A stretch of DNA of 64,000 nucleotides from Candidatus Geothrix odensensis (GCA_016714685.1 JADKCH010000001.1:186001-250000); one strand, 5' to 3'. Shown: positions 1 to 11,280, numbered from the stretch's first letter. The notes: a model not told the origin generated them from the sequence alone. Program-made: numbers and translations.

Positions 1-1920
<1,920 letters not shown>

Positions 1921-1988
1921 GGGCTGGTCCAGCCTTGTGTTACGAGGTATCCTGAAGGGCACCCCCCATGCCCTTCAGGAGGCCCCTC

Positions 1989-4125
1989 ATGCCGCTGTTC
2001 CGAACCTGCCTGCTGGCCCTGGCCGCCTCGGCCCTGGTGGCCCAGTCGCCCCTTGTCTATCCCGTCACCCGCAAGGCCGAAGTGGTGGATGACTACCACG
2101 GCACCAAGGTGGCCGACCCCTACCGCTGGCTGGAGGATGACCGCTCCGCCGAGACCGCCGCCTGGGTGGAGGCCCAGAACAAGGTGACCCAGGCCTACCT
2201 GGGGCAGATCCCCGAGCGGAGTGCCATCGAGGCCCGGATGACCCGCCTCTGGAACTACGAGAAATACGGCGCACCCAGCAAGCACGGAAAGTACTACACC
2301 TATTCCTACAACTCGGGGCTCCAGAACCAGGCCGTCATCTACCTCACGGAACGCCTGGACGAAAAGGGCCGGGTATTCTTCGATCCCAATGCCCTCAGCA
2401 AGGACGGCACGGTGTCCCTTGGAGGCATGCGGTTCAGCGAGGACGGCGCCTTCGTGGCCTACAGCCTGTCCAAGGGAGGGTCTGATGTGAGCACTTGGAA
2501 GGTCCGCAACGTGGCCACCGGCATGGACCTGCCCGACGCCTTCCCGGCCGGTCGCCTGGGCGTGAACGCCTGGGCGAAGGATGGCAGCGGCTTCTACTAC
2601 ACCGACTATCCCAAGGTGGAGGCGGGCAAGGCCCTCACCGCGGTGTACAAGAACCAGAAGCTGTTCTTCCACAAGCTGGGCGATCCCGTGGAGAAGGATG
2701 CGGTGGTCTACGAGCGGCCCGACCAGCCGGACTGGGGCTTCGGCGCCGGTGTGACCGATGATGGCCATTGGCTGGTCATCTCCCAGCGCCAGGGCACCGA
2801 GCGGAAGAACCGGGTCTACCTGAAGGACCTCAGGAAGGCCGGCAGCCCCGTGGTTCCGCTGTTCGACCAGTACGATGGCTCCTACGCCATCCTCGGCAAC
2901 GACGGCGACACCTTCTACGTCCACACCGATGCCGGCGCCCCGCGCCACCGCATCGTGGCCGTGGACCTCAAGGACCCGAAGCCCTCCGCCTGGAAGGACC
3001 TCATCCCGGAAGGGAAGGGGCGCGACGTCCTCTCGGCCGCCGATCTCTTCGGCAACACCTTCGTCGTCACCTGGAAGACCGATGCCCTCAACCTCGTGAA
3101 GCTCTACGACCTGAAGGGCCGCTTCCTCAAGGACATCAAGGTCGAGGGTCTGGGCAACCTGAGCGGCTTCAACGGCCGACGCCAGGACACGGAGACCTTC
3201 TATACCTTCACCTCCTACAACCAGCCGCCCACCCTCTACCGCTATGACCTGAAGACCGGCACCAGCACCGTGTTCCGCCAGCCCAAGGTGGACATCAAGC
3301 CCGCCGAGTTCGAGGTCAAGGAAGTCTTCTACCCCAGCAAGGACGGCACGAAGGTGCCCATGTTCCTCGCCTACCGCAAGGGCCTGAAGCTGGATGGCAC
3401 CAACCCCACGCTGCTCTACGCCTACGGCGGCTTCAACATCGCCATGTCCCCCGGCTACTCGCCCGTGGCCCAGGTCTGGATGGAGATGGGGGGCGTCTAC
3501 GCCGTCGCCTGCCTGCGGGGTGGCAGCGAATACGGGAAGACCTGGTGGGAGGCGGGCAAGCGGGAGACCAAGCAGAACGTCTTCGACGACTTCATCGCCG
3601 CGGGTGAGTGGCTCATCAAGAGAGAAGTACACCAGCACCCCCAAGCTCGCCATCCACGGTGGCTCCAATGGCGGCCTGCTCGTGGGCGCCTGCATGACCC
3701 AGCGGCCCGACCTCTTCGGCGCCTGCCTCCCCGCCGTGGGGGTGATGGACATGCTCCGCTACCACACCTTCACCATCGGCTGGATGTGGAAGAGCGACTA
3801 CATGTCCAGCGACACCCCCGAGGGCTTCGCGAACCTCATCAAGTACTCCCCGCTGCACAACCTGAAGCCCGGCGTGAAGTATCCGGCGACCCTGGTGACC
3901 ACTGGCGATCACGACGACCGCGTGGTGCCCGCCCACAGCCACAAGTTCATCGCCGCCCTGCAGGCCGCCCAGGCCGGCCCCGCCCCCGTGCTCACCCGCA
4001 TCGAGACCAACGCGGGCCACGGCGCCGGCAAGCCCACCGCCAAGCAGATCGCCGAGCGCGCCGACCAGTGGGCCTTCCTGGTCAAGAACCTCGGCATGAA
4101 GCTGCCCGCCGGCTTCGGCCTCTAG
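1989..4125 (+). pseudogene. Second tandem prolyl oligopeptidase (S9A), interrupted by a one-base frameshift
   Basis: The start at 1989 is chosen over an in-frame ATG at 1968 because a strong AGGAGG-like site lies just upstream of 1989 and the protein then begins with a clean signal peptide (MPLFRTCLLALAASALVAQS). The frame runs to about 3620 (GEWLIK) and then continues in the next frame (EKYTSTPKLAIHGG) to the stop at 4125. Removing one base at about 3621 gives GEWLIKEKYTSTPKLAI, which matches the length of the neighbour's EWLIAHKVTSTPKLAI exactly and restores a protein of about 711 residues. The triad motifs GGSNGG, DHDDRV and GHGAGKPT all lie after the break. Without correction the first frame ends at 4175 in unrelated arginine-rich sequence. 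Either a recent pseudogene or a sequencing error; the rest of the gene shows no decay. Confidence 0.85.
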
Positions 4126-4165
4126 TTGATTCCAAGGGCCTCCCAGGGCAAACTGAGAGGCCAGC

Positions 4166-4241
4166 GCCAACTTAGCTCAGCTGGTAGAGCAGCTGATTCG
4201 TAATCAGCAGGTCGCAGGTTCGAATCCTGTAGTTGGCTCCA
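4166..4241 (+). tRNA. tRNA-Thr (anticodon CGT)
   Basis: A 76-nt cloverleaf. The acceptor arms GCCAACT (4166-4172) and AGTTGGC (4231-4237) pair perfectly, followed by discriminator T and an encoded CCA (4239-4241). The anticodon arm is GCTGA / TTCGTAA / TCAGC with anticodon CGT at 4199-4201, reading ACG. The T arm contains GGTTCGAATCC. The D arm (GCTC...GAGC) is normal. Confidence 0.97.
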
Positions 4242-4279
4242 GTGAAAAGGCCCCCGCGTGCGGGGGCCTTTTCACTGGA
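4238..4279 (+). terminator. Rho-independent terminator overlapping the tRNA 3' end
   Basis: A perfect 20-bp inverted repeat with a two-base loop (arms 4238-4257 and 4260-4279; core AAAAGGCCCCCGC/GCGGGGGCCTTTT). The left arm begins at the discriminator base of tRNA-Thr, so the hairpin overlaps the CCA end. The T-run is inside the right arm. Confidence 0.85.
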
Positions 4280-4792
4280 GTGAATCCCTTCGGGATTTGA
4301 ACCTGCGAGGCGGGACCGGCGACCGGCGAAGCCGGGCGCAGTTCCAAGGCGCCGATGGGTGGGTCGACCGCCTGCCCGTTCGAACCTGCCCTCGCGACGC
4401 ATGCGTCGCAAGGGCCTTGGGTCGAGTGGGACCATCCGAGCCGTGCCACGAGGCCACGCAGAAGCTGGGTGCGTTCGATCCCAGGCCGAGGGCCTCCGCA
4501 CGCTCCTGGCATCCAGGATGAAGGTGCAAGGCCGCACCAGCTCTCGACCATGGGCCATCAGACGGTCCGTGGGCCCTGCCGGGCAGCATGGTGCCCGCGA
4601 GCACGGATCGGATGGCCAATAGGGTGGGGCACGAGTGCGCGGCCTCGTCGGGTCAAAATCAAGCCACATCTCCCAATACCGATGGAAAACCGAACCCTGC
4701 ATCCGTTCCCCGAACGGTGGGGGGCGAGTGCTTCCGGTCACGGATCGAGACCCGGGGTCGTGACAGAATCCTTGGTCCTTCCGAGTCCCCGC
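4280..4792. other. Gene-free stretch of about 510 bp after tRNA-Thr
   Basis: No convincing gene on either strand. Open frames here are extensions of the downstream kinase frame or arginine/proline-rich shadows. It holds a perfect 16-bp palindrome at 4394-4409 (GCGACGCATGCGTCGC) and several short segments resembling tRNA T-arms (near 4293-4307, 4379-4391 and 4466-4480), none with a full cloverleaf. A promoter for the kinase at 4793 should lie at the right end, but no strong -35/-10 pair stands out. Confidence 0.5.
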
Positions 4793-7700
4793 ATGAGTAT
4801 CCGACGCACATTCCCCTTCGCGCTCCTGCTCTTCGCGGCAGTACTCGGATTGAGTTTGGCCCTGGCCTTCCTTGGGGGCCGGAGCATCCAGGCAAGCCGG
4901 GCCCACGCCGTGCAGCTCGCCGAACAGCAGACCCGCAACCTCGCGGAGGCCATGGACCTGGGCATTTCCGGAACCGTCCGGCGCATCGACCATGCGCTGC
5001 AGACGGTGGAGGCGGAGCTGGAGCGGGAGCTGGCCAGGGGCACCTTGAACCGGCCGGACCTGCAGCACCTGATCGGAAGCCAGGAGAAGCTGCTGCCCGA
5101 AGCCGTGGCCATCCGGGTCACCGATGCCGAAGGCCGGGTGATCATCAACAATCCGAGCCGGGATCCATCGGCCCATTTCCGAGACCGCCCCTTCTGGATC
5201 CCCCTCAGGGACCAGGCCGAGCCCCGACTGTTCATCACCAAACCCGTCATGGGAATCTTCACGGGCAAGTGGGTGGTCATCGCGGGCCGGCGCTACAACC
5301 GACCGAATGGCCAGTTTGCGGGCGTGGTGGTCGCCCCGGTGTTCCTGGAGCACCTGCATCAGGCCATCGCCGGCTTCGATCTGGGCTCTGGCGGCACCCT
5401 GACCTTGAGAGACCGGGATGGCGGCTTCATGGTCCGCCATCCCGAGCAGGTGAAAGGGCAGCGGCTGGCCGTGGGGAGCCTGGACATCTCCACGGAACTC
5501 CAATCGATCCTCCAATCGGGGGTGTCTCAGCAGACCTATGTGGCGGTGGCACCCTTTGACAGGACCAGGCGGACTCTGACCTTCCGCCGAATCCAAGATG
5601 CCCCCATGATCGTGGTAGCGGGGCTCGCCGAGGATGACTACCTGGCCCAGTGGCGGCAGGAACGCTGGAAAACCCTGGGCTGGCTGGGATTCTCCCTCCT
5701 CGTCCTCTGGGGCGGGGGGCTCGTCCTGTGGCGCCTCTGGCGGGGGCGCGAGCGCAGCGCCCATGCCCTGGCCACCAGCGAGGCGGCCTTCCGTTCCCTG
5801 GCGGAAAACAGCGCGGACTACATCATGCGGTACGACCGGCAGCACCGGCATACCTACATGAATCCTGCCGGACTGAAGGTCTCGGGCCTGGCTGCAGGGG
5901 AGCTGATCGGCAAAACGCACCACGAAGCCGGCTTCCCGGAGGACCTCTGCCTGCTGTGGGAGCAGGGGATCGAGCAGGTCTTCCAGACCGGGAAACCGAC
6001 TCAGCTCGACTTCGAATGGACTGGCGTAGAGGGTCCAGTCAGCTTGAACCTGCTCCTGGCCCCCGAACTCGACGACGAGGGCCAGGTGCTGTCCGTCCTC
6101 GGCGTCTCCCGCGATGTCTCGGCGCTGAGACGAACCGAAGCGCTCCTGAAGCAGGTCACCGCCATGGTTCCCGGCGTGGTCTACCAGTACCGGCTCTATC
6201 CGGACGGACGCTCCTGCTTCCCTTATGCCAGCGCGGGGATCGCAGAGATCTATGAGGTCACGCCCGAAGAGGTGCGCGAGGATGCGACCCCGGTCTTCGG
6301 CCGCATCCACCCGGAGGATCTGGCAGACACGGCGCAGGCGATCTACCACTCCGCCCGCACCTTGGACCTGTTTCACTGGGAATTCAGGGTCGTGCTGCCC
6401 GCGCAGGGCCTGCGCTGGCGTGCCTGCGACGCCCGCCCCGAGCGCCTGCCGGATGGCGGTACCCTCTGGCACGGGATCATCACGGACATCACGGAACGGA
6501 AGGCCACCCAGGAGGCGTTGAAGCTCTCCGAGGAGCGGTTCGCCTTGGCCTTCCACGCGAGTCCCGATGCCATCGCCATCTCCCGGCTCTCCGATGGGAC
6601 CTACCTCCTGGTGAACGAGGGGCTCCTCCGATTGCTCGGCCGGGCGCAGGTCGAGGTGATCGGCAGGAGCTCCGTGGATCTGGGCATCTGGGTCGACCCT
6701 CAGGACCGGGAGCGCTGGGCCGAAGCCCTCCGCCGCCATGGCAAGGTCGACAACCTGGAGGCCACCTTCCGGCGGGCGGATGGCGAGGAGGTCTCATGCC
6801 TGGTCTCGTCCCGCTCCATCACCTGGGACGGGGAGCTGATGCAGCTGTCCATAGCCCGGGACATCTCGGACCTCAAGCGCATGGAGGCGCAGCTGCAGGT
6901 GAGCGAGCTGGAGTACCGCCTGCTCTTCGAACGGAGCCTGGACGCCATCATCTTCACGGATCCCGAGGGCCCCATCCTCGATGCCAACCCGGCCGCGTGC
7001 CAGATGTTCGGCCGCACCGTGGAGGAGATCAAGGCGGTCGGCCGGAATGGGATCATCGATGCCAACGATCCCCGTCTTCCGGCGGCCATGGATGAGCGGG
7101 CCAGGACTGGGAAGTGGGTTGGAGAGCTGAACTTCCTCCGCCGGGATGGGACCCCCTTCCCCTGCGAGATCTCCTCGGTCCTCTTCAAGGACAAACAGGG
7201 GTGCCCGAAGGCCGGGGTCATCATCCGCGACATCAGCCTGCGCAAGCAGGCGGAGGACCTTCAGCAGAAGCTCAATGCGGAGCTCCAGCAGTCCCAGAAG
7301 CTCGACAGCCTGGGCAGCCTGGCCGGCGGCGTGGCCCACGACATGAACAACATCCTGGGGGCCATCCAGGCGGTCATCGAGACGCTCAAGCTCAAGCACG
7401 CGGGGGATCCAGCGCTGACGGCCTCCCTCCAGGTCATCGACAAGGCTTCCATTCGGGGGAAATCCCTGGTCGGTGGCCTGACCAAATTCGCCAGGAAGGA
7501 CCTGCAGGAGCCGGAAGTCCTGGACCTCAATGCCCTGGTGCGGGATGAGGTCGAGCTCCTCAGGCGCACCACCTTGCAGAAATTCGCATTGGAGATGGAC
7601 CTCGAAGAACCCCTGGGCCTGGTGTCCGGCGAGCGGGGGGCCCTGGCCAGCACCCTCATGAACTTCTGCGTCAATGCCATGGACGCCATGCCCACGGGTG

Positions 7701-8374
7701 GAACCCTGACGATCCGGACACGCAACCTGCCAGATGCCCGCGTCGAGCTGGCCGTGGAAGACACCGGAACGGGGATGCCCCCTGAGGTTCTCGCCCGGGC
7801 CATGGATCCCTTCTTCACCACCAAGGGCATTGGCAAGGGCACGGGGCTGGGCCTGTCCATGGCCTATGCCACGGCAAAGACCCACCGCGGCACCCTGAGC
7901 CTGGACAGCGTGGAAGGACGGGGGACCACCGTCCGCTTATGCCTCCCAGTGGTGGCCGGGCGTTCCAGACTGGCAGCGCCTGTGCAAAAAGGGGCCCTGG
8001 CCGGAGGCTCCATGCGGGTCCTGCTGGTCGATGACGATGACCTCATCCGGGCCGCTGTGCCCAGCATGATCGAAGCCCTCGGGCACGAGGTCGTCACCGC
8101 CGAGGGTGGTGCCGAGGCGCTGGCCTTGCTGCACGGCGGCGAGCAGGTCGACCTCATCATCCTGGACCTGAACATGCCGGGCATGAACGGCATGGAGACC
8201 CACGGCCACCTGCGCCAGGGTTGGCCGCGTCTTCCCATCCTGCTTGCCACGGGCCACCTCGATGCCGCGACCAGCGAGCTGCTGCAGGCGGATCCCTGGG
8301 CAGCCTCCATCTCCAAGCCGTACTCGCTGGATGAGCTCAGCCAGAAACTCCTCGCGCTGAAGGGCCAGGTGTGA
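4793..8374 (+). CDS. Membrane-bound hybrid sensor histidine kinase (Cache-like, multiple PAS, HisKA, HATPase, REC)
   Basis: Encodes 1193 residues from the ATG at 4793; the frame is open further upstream, but this start gives an N-terminal membrane segment (FPFALLLFAAVLGLSLALAF). A periplasmic sensor region of about 260 residues follows, of the double-Cache type by appearance. A second membrane helix lies near residues 300-322 (LGFSLLVLWGGGLVLW). Roughly four PAS domains (about 345-835) come next, then HisKA with the phosphoacceptor His849 in GGVAHDMNNIL. The ATPase domain has DTGTGMP and GKGTGLGLS boxes. A C-terminal receiver carries Asp1125 in LDLNMPGMNG. No separate regulator or HPt gene is adjacent, so the output partner is unknown. 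It is followed 16 bp later by a convergent hemerythrin gene. Confidence 0.93.
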   Translation: MSIRRTFPFALLLFAAVLGLSLALAFLGGRSIQASRAHAVQLAEQQTRNLAEAMDLGISGTVRRIDHALQTVEAELERELARGTLNRPDLQHLIGSQEKLLPEAVAIRVTDAEGRVIINNPSRDPSAHFRDRPFWIPLRDQAEPRLFITKPVMGIFTGKWVVIAGRRYNRPNGQFAGVVVAPVFLEHLHQAIAGFDLGSGGTLTLRDRDGGFMVRHPEQVKGQRLAVGSLDISTELQSILQSGVSQQTYVAVAPFDRTRRTLTFRRIQDAPMIVVAGLAEDDYLAQWRQERWKTLGWLGFSLLVLWGGGLVLWRLWRGRERSAHALATSEAAFRSLAENSADYIMRYDRQHRHTYMNPAGLKVSGLAAGELIGKTHHEAGFPEDLCLLWEQGIEQVFQTGKPTQLDFEWTGVEGPVSLNLLLAPELDDEGQVLSVLGVSRDVSALRRTEALLKQVTAMVPGVVYQYRLYPDGRSCFPYASAGIAEIYEVTPEEVREDATPVFGRIHPEDLADTAQAIYHSARTLDLFHWEFRVVLPAQGLRWRACDARPERLPDGGTLWHGIITDITERKATQEALKLSEERFALAFHASPDAIAISRLSDGTYLLVNEGLLRLLGRAQVEVIGRSSVDLGIWVDPQDRERWAEALRRHGKVDNLEATFRRADGEEVSCLVSSRSITWDGELMQLSIARDISDLKRMEAQLQVSELEYRLLFERSLDAIIFTDPEGPILDANPAACQMFGRTVEEIKAVGRNGIIDANDPRLPAAMDERARTGKWVGELNFLRRDGTPFPCEISSVLFKDKQGCPKAGVIIRDISLRKQAEDLQQKLNAELQQSQKLDSLGSLAGGVAHDMNNILGAIQAVIETLKLKHAGDPALTASLQVIDKASIRGKSLVGGLTKFARKDLQEPEVLDLNALVRDEVELLRRTTLQKFALEMDLEEPLGLVSGERGALASTLMNFCVNAMDAMPTGGTLTIRTRNLPDARVELAVEDTGTGMPPEVLARAMDPFFTTKGIGKGTGLGLSMAYATAKTHRGTLSLDSVEGRGTTVRLCLPVVAGRSRLAAPVQKGALAGGSMRVLLVDDDDLIRAAVPSMIEALGHEVVTAEGGAEALALLHGGEQVDLIILDLNMPGMNGMETHGHLRQGWPRLPILLATGHLDAATSELLQADPWAASISKPYSLDELSQKLLALKGQV

Positions 8375-8390
8375 AGGATTGCTGGGCCCA

Positions 8391-8801
8391 TCAGGGCAGG
8401 TGGGCCGTCCTCTCCTGGATGAACTGGACATAACCCATGTCGACTTCATTGATGTGGTGCGCCAGCCAGTCCGCCACGAACGTGGCCACATCCGCGGTGA
8501 TCAGGAAACCCTCGTCCATCTTCACGATGAGGTTCTGGACCTTGGTCAGCAGCTCGGTGTGCTCAATCTGGTGGGCTTCGAGCTTCGGGTAGCCGAGCAC
8601 CCGCATGAACTCCTCTTCCGCGTAGAAGTGTTCCTTCGTGTACTCATTCAGGAAGTCCAGGCTTTCACGGGCCCCGGTTTCGGCACGGCCGGCCTTGAAG
8701 CACGCCGCCAGGCGGTTGATGACCTCGAACAGGTGCTTATGCTGGGCATCGATCTCCTCGATTCCGGTCTCGAACGATTCGTTCCAGTCGGCGATCGACA
8801 T
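8391..8801 (-). CDS. Bacteriohemerythrin
   Basis: A 136-residue single-domain protein. The start MSIADWNESF at 8801 is preferred over the longer frame because family members begin just before this W-x-x-x-F segment. The di-iron ligands are all visible: IDAQHKHLF, HFYAEEEFM, HQIEHTELL and HHINEVDMGY. Hemerythrins bind oxygen reversibly at a non-haem di-iron site and are thought to store, deliver or sense oxygen in the cytoplasm of micro-aerobic bacteria. It is the first of three hemerythrin genes within 1.6 kb and is about half identical by eye to the next one. Confidence 0.92.
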   Translation of the reverse strand: MSIADWNESFETGIEEIDAQHKHLFEVINRLAACFKAGRAETGARESLDFLNEYTKEHFYAEEEFMRVLGYPKLEAHQIEHTELLTKVQNLIVKMDEGFLITADVATFVADWLAHHINEVDMGYVQFIQERTAHLP

Positions 8802-8944
8802 GGCATGCTCCAGGTGATGGGATGGGTGACCCATTCTAGGTGGCGGATACATGCCCCGCCAGTCCTCAACCTGAAATTACAGGGTTTACCCCATTCCCCG
8901 CCTGGGTGAGCACCAGGCTTCGGAAGCACCCGGACCGGGGCCCT

Positions 8945-9376
8945 TCAAGGTTGTCCTGACGGGCGCTCCCTGGCGAACTGGACATAGCCCATGTCCGCCT
9001 CGTCGATGTGGTGCGCAAGCCAGTCGGCGGCGAAGTTGGCCATGTGCGCCGCGAAGTCGGCCCCATCCAGGGGGACCAGGAAACCCCCGTCGAGTTTGGC
9101 TTTCATGGCGAGGATCTGGGCCATCAGCTCCGCGTGCTCATTCTGGTGGAACTCGAGCATCGGGTAGCCGATCGCCCGCATGAGCGCTTCCTCCGTCTCG
9201 AAGTGCTCCAGTGTGTACCTTGCGAGGAATGCCAGGCTCTCCTGCGCTTCGCGCTCTTCCGTGCCCGCCCGGTAGGCCGCCTCCATGCGGTTGATGGCCT
9301 GGAACAGGCGCTGGTGCTGCGCGTCGATCTCCCTGATCCCGGTCTCGTACCGGTCACTCCACACGGCAAGGGTCAT
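8945..9376 (-). CDS. Bacteriohemerythrin
   Basis: A 143-residue hemerythrin. The ATG at 9376 has an excellent AGGAGG site 6 bases upstream, so the much longer open frame reaching 10552 is not used. The ligand motifs are IDAQHQRLF, HFETEEALM, HQNEHAELM and HHIDEADMGY. It differs from the preceding paralogue by an insertion of about seven residues before the last helix (LVPLDGADFAAHMANF). Same orientation as that gene with a 143-bp gap, so co-transcription is possible but not certain. It is divergent from the third hemerythrin at 9581. Confidence 0.92.
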   Translation of the reverse strand: MTLAVWSDRYETGIREIDAQHQRLFQAINRMEAAYRAGTEEREAQESLAFLARYTLEHFETEEALMRAIGYPMLEFHQNEHAELMAQILAMKAKLDGGFLVPLDGADFAAHMANFAADWLAHHIDEADMGYVQFARERPSGQP

Positions 9377-9580
9377 GCAGACCTCCTCGGTTTTGAATTG
9401 GCTTCCCAATCTTAGGATGCGGACGCGCACGGCGACTGCGCTGTAGTCGATTCCAATATTTGCCCCCTCCCGGCAGCGCAGTGATCCTGTGGGAATGAGC
9501 CGGATGCTAGTCTGCGGTTGATCGACCAGCCAGAGCGGTGCTCCCATCCTGGATATCGGTTGAGTCAAGGAGAATCCCGC

Positions 9581-9973
9581 ATGGCCTTCCTGTCCTGGCA
9601 CGAGCGCTTCAGCGTGGGCCACGCAGAGCTCGATCAGCAGCACAGGAGGCTCTTCGAACTCGTCAATCATTTCGACGACGTGATCCAGATGGGGATGCCC
9701 GAAGAGCTCCCGCACATCGTGGACGACCTCATCAGGCTCAGTGAGGCCCACTTCCGCTTCGAGATGGGGCTGATCCTGGACACCGGATTCCCGCGGGTGG
9801 TTGAGCACGGGAAGATGCACGAGGAACTGCTCGACCAGGTCCGGGTGATGCGCAGAAGCATGATGGTCGGCGGCCACGTCAGCCCCAAGGCCGTGGTCAG
9901 GTTCCTGGCGGACTGGCTCACGAGCCATATTCTGCGCGAGGACATGGAATACAAGCCCTTCCTGACCGCCTGA
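9581..9973 (+). CDS. Bacteriohemerythrin, divergent type
   Basis: A 130-residue protein starting at the ATG at 9581, which has AAGGAG 8 bases upstream. Ligand motifs are LDQQHRRLFELVN, AHFRFEMGLI, VEHGKMHEELL and SHILREDMEYKP. The last motif departs from the HHI-x-x-x-DMGY pattern of the other two, so this copy belongs to a different subgroup and may differ in oxygen affinity. It is divergent from the gene at 8945-9376 across about 200 bp, where shared regulation would be placed. No sensory or signalling domain is attached. Confidence 0.88.
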   Translation: MAFLSWHERFSVGHAELDQQHRRLFELVNHFDDVIQMGMPEELPHIVDDLIRLSEAHFRFEMGLILDTGFPRVVEHGKMHEELLDQVRVMRRSMMVGGHVSPKAVVRFLADWLTSHILREDMEYKPFLTA

Positions 9974-10117
9974 CCCCCCCGACGGAGTGGCCTGGGTCCG
10001 CGGGGGATGGCGAGTCGCGCTTCCACGGGTCAAGGGATGCGCTGGCGGGGCTGTTCCCATGTTCGGTGTACCATTCCTCCCCATTGATGCATCCAAGGGA
10101 TACAAAGGAGGCGAGCC

Positions 10118-11170
10118 TTGCGCACACGCATGTTCTGGGGCGGCATCGCGCTCACCGTGGCCCTGGCGGGTTTCGGGTTCGCCCTCTCCACCCCCCACGG
10201 GCGCGCGGGCGCCCCGACCCCCCACGAGGACCAGGTGACCGACCCGAAGAAGCCCAGCTCCACCGAACTGAAGCAGAAGCTCACCCCCATGCAGTACCAC
10301 GTGACCCAGGAGGCCGGCACCGAGCCGCCCTTCCGCAACGAGTACTGGAACGAGCATCGGGACGGCGTCTATGTGGATGTCGTGAGCGGCAAACCGCTTT
10401 TTACCTCCAAGGACAAGTTCGACTCCGGGTGCGGGTGGCCCAGCTTCACGAAGCCCATCGCAGCCGGGGATGTGGTGGAGAAGCGCGACGGCAGCCTCGG
10501 CATGGTGAGGACCGAGGTTCGCTCGAAGGATGCGGATTCCCACCTGGGGCACGTCTTCGACGATGGCCCCCGGGACAAGGGCGGCCTGCGCTACTGCATC
10601 AACAGCGCCGCCCTGCGCTTCGTGCCGGTGGAGGACCTGGAGAAGGAGGGCCTGGGGGCCTTCCTGCCCCTGTTCGGCAAGGCCCCGTCAGCGCCGACAG
10701 AGCAGGTCGCCACCCTCGCCGGCGGCTGCTTCTGGGGCATGGAGGACCTCATCCGCAAGCAGCCCGGCGTGCTCAAGACCGAGGTGGGCTACACGGGCGG
10801 CAGCGTGGCGAATGCCACCTACCAGAACCACGAAGGCCACGCCGAGGCCGTGCTGATCCGCTTTGATCCCTCCAAGACCACCTACGAAGCCCTGCTGCGC
10901 TTCTTCTTCCGAATGCATGACCCCACCACGCTGAACCGCCAGGGCAACGACCTGGGCTCGTCCTACCGCAGCGCGATCTTCTATCATTCCGATGCCCAGC
11001 GGCAGACCGCTGCGCGGGTGAAGGCCGAAGTCGATGCCAGCGGTAAGTGGAAGCGGCCCATCGTCACCGAGATCACGCCGGCGGGGCCCTGGTGGAAGGC
11101 CGAGGATTACCACCAGGACTACCTGGTCAAGAACCCGGGTGGGTATACCTGCCACTTCGTGCGGGACTGA
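10118..11170 (+). CDS. msrAB: Peptide methionine sulfoxide reductase MsrB-MsrA fusion, exported
   Basis: A 350-residue bifunctional repair enzyme. The start is the TTG at 10118: AAAGGAGG at 10104-10111 is correctly spaced for it and too far from the ATG at 10130. The N-terminus is a signal peptide or membrane anchor (FWGGIALTVALAGFGFAL), placing the protein outside the cytoplasm. MsrB comes first, with catalytic Cys160 in RYCINSA and a recycling Cys in SGCGWPSF; the zinc-binding CxxC pairs of many MsrB proteins are absent. MsrA follows, with catalytic Cys204 in GGCFWGME. Together they reduce both stereoisomers of oxidised methionine in envelope proteins. The electron donor is not encoded nearby. 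Confidence 0.93.
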   Translation: MRTRMFWGGIALTVALAGFGFALSTPHGRAGAPTPHEDQVTDPKKPSSTELKQKLTPMQYHVTQEAGTEPPFRNEYWNEHRDGVYVDVVSGKPLFTSKDKFDSGCGWPSFTKPIAAGDVVEKRDGSLGMVRTEVRSKDADSHLGHVFDDGPRDKGGLRYCINSAALRFVPVEDLEKEGLGAFLPLFGKAPSAPTEQVATLAGGCFWGMEDLIRKQPGVLKTEVGYTGGSVANATYQNHEGHAEAVLIRFDPSKTTYEALLRFFFRMHDPTTLNRQGNDLGSSYRSAIFYHSDAQRQTAARVKAEVDASGKWKRPIVTEITPAGPWWKAEDYHQDYLVKNPGGYTCHFVRD

Positions 11171-11190
11171 TCGAACCCCGAAGCCGATTC

Positions 11191-11255
11191 ACCACGAAGA
11201 CCACGAAGAGATGATGCCTCGTCCGGCTTCGTGGGCTTCCTGCCTTCATGGTGGT
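11191..11255. repeat. Intergenic inverted repeat with CCACGAAG motif between convergent genes
   Basis: The left arm (11191-11208, ACCACGAAGACCACGAAG) pairs imperfectly with the right arm (11227-11255), whose reverse complement contains ACCACCATGAAGG and CCCACGAAG. It lies between the convergent stops of msrAB and the gene at 11281. The same motif, more perfectly preserved, lies at 61008-61121. Confidence 0.7.
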
Positions 11256-11280
11256 TCGGTTGATCATTTCTTGGAGGTCT

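Noticed and set aside
3606..3640. Programmed ribosomal frameshift in the second prolyl oligopeptidase
   Set aside because: No slippery heptamer and no downstream stem positioned for it; the sequence reads as a simple one-base insertion relative to the tandem copy.
4355..4792. 146-residue N-terminal extension of the hybrid kinase
   Set aside because: Arginine/proline-rich, no homology-like features, and the Met at 4793 opens directly into a membrane helix.
4172..6739. 855-residue minus-strand frame ending in text such as YRIRTCDLLITNQLLYQLS
   Set aside because: The C-terminus is translated from the tRNA-Thr gene and the rest is antisense to the hybrid kinase; this is a well-known type of spurious protein.
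9377..10552. Apparent long N-terminal extension of the second hemerythrin
   Set aside because: The extension runs antisense through the third hemerythrin and msrAB, while AGGAGG stands just before the internal ATG at 9376.
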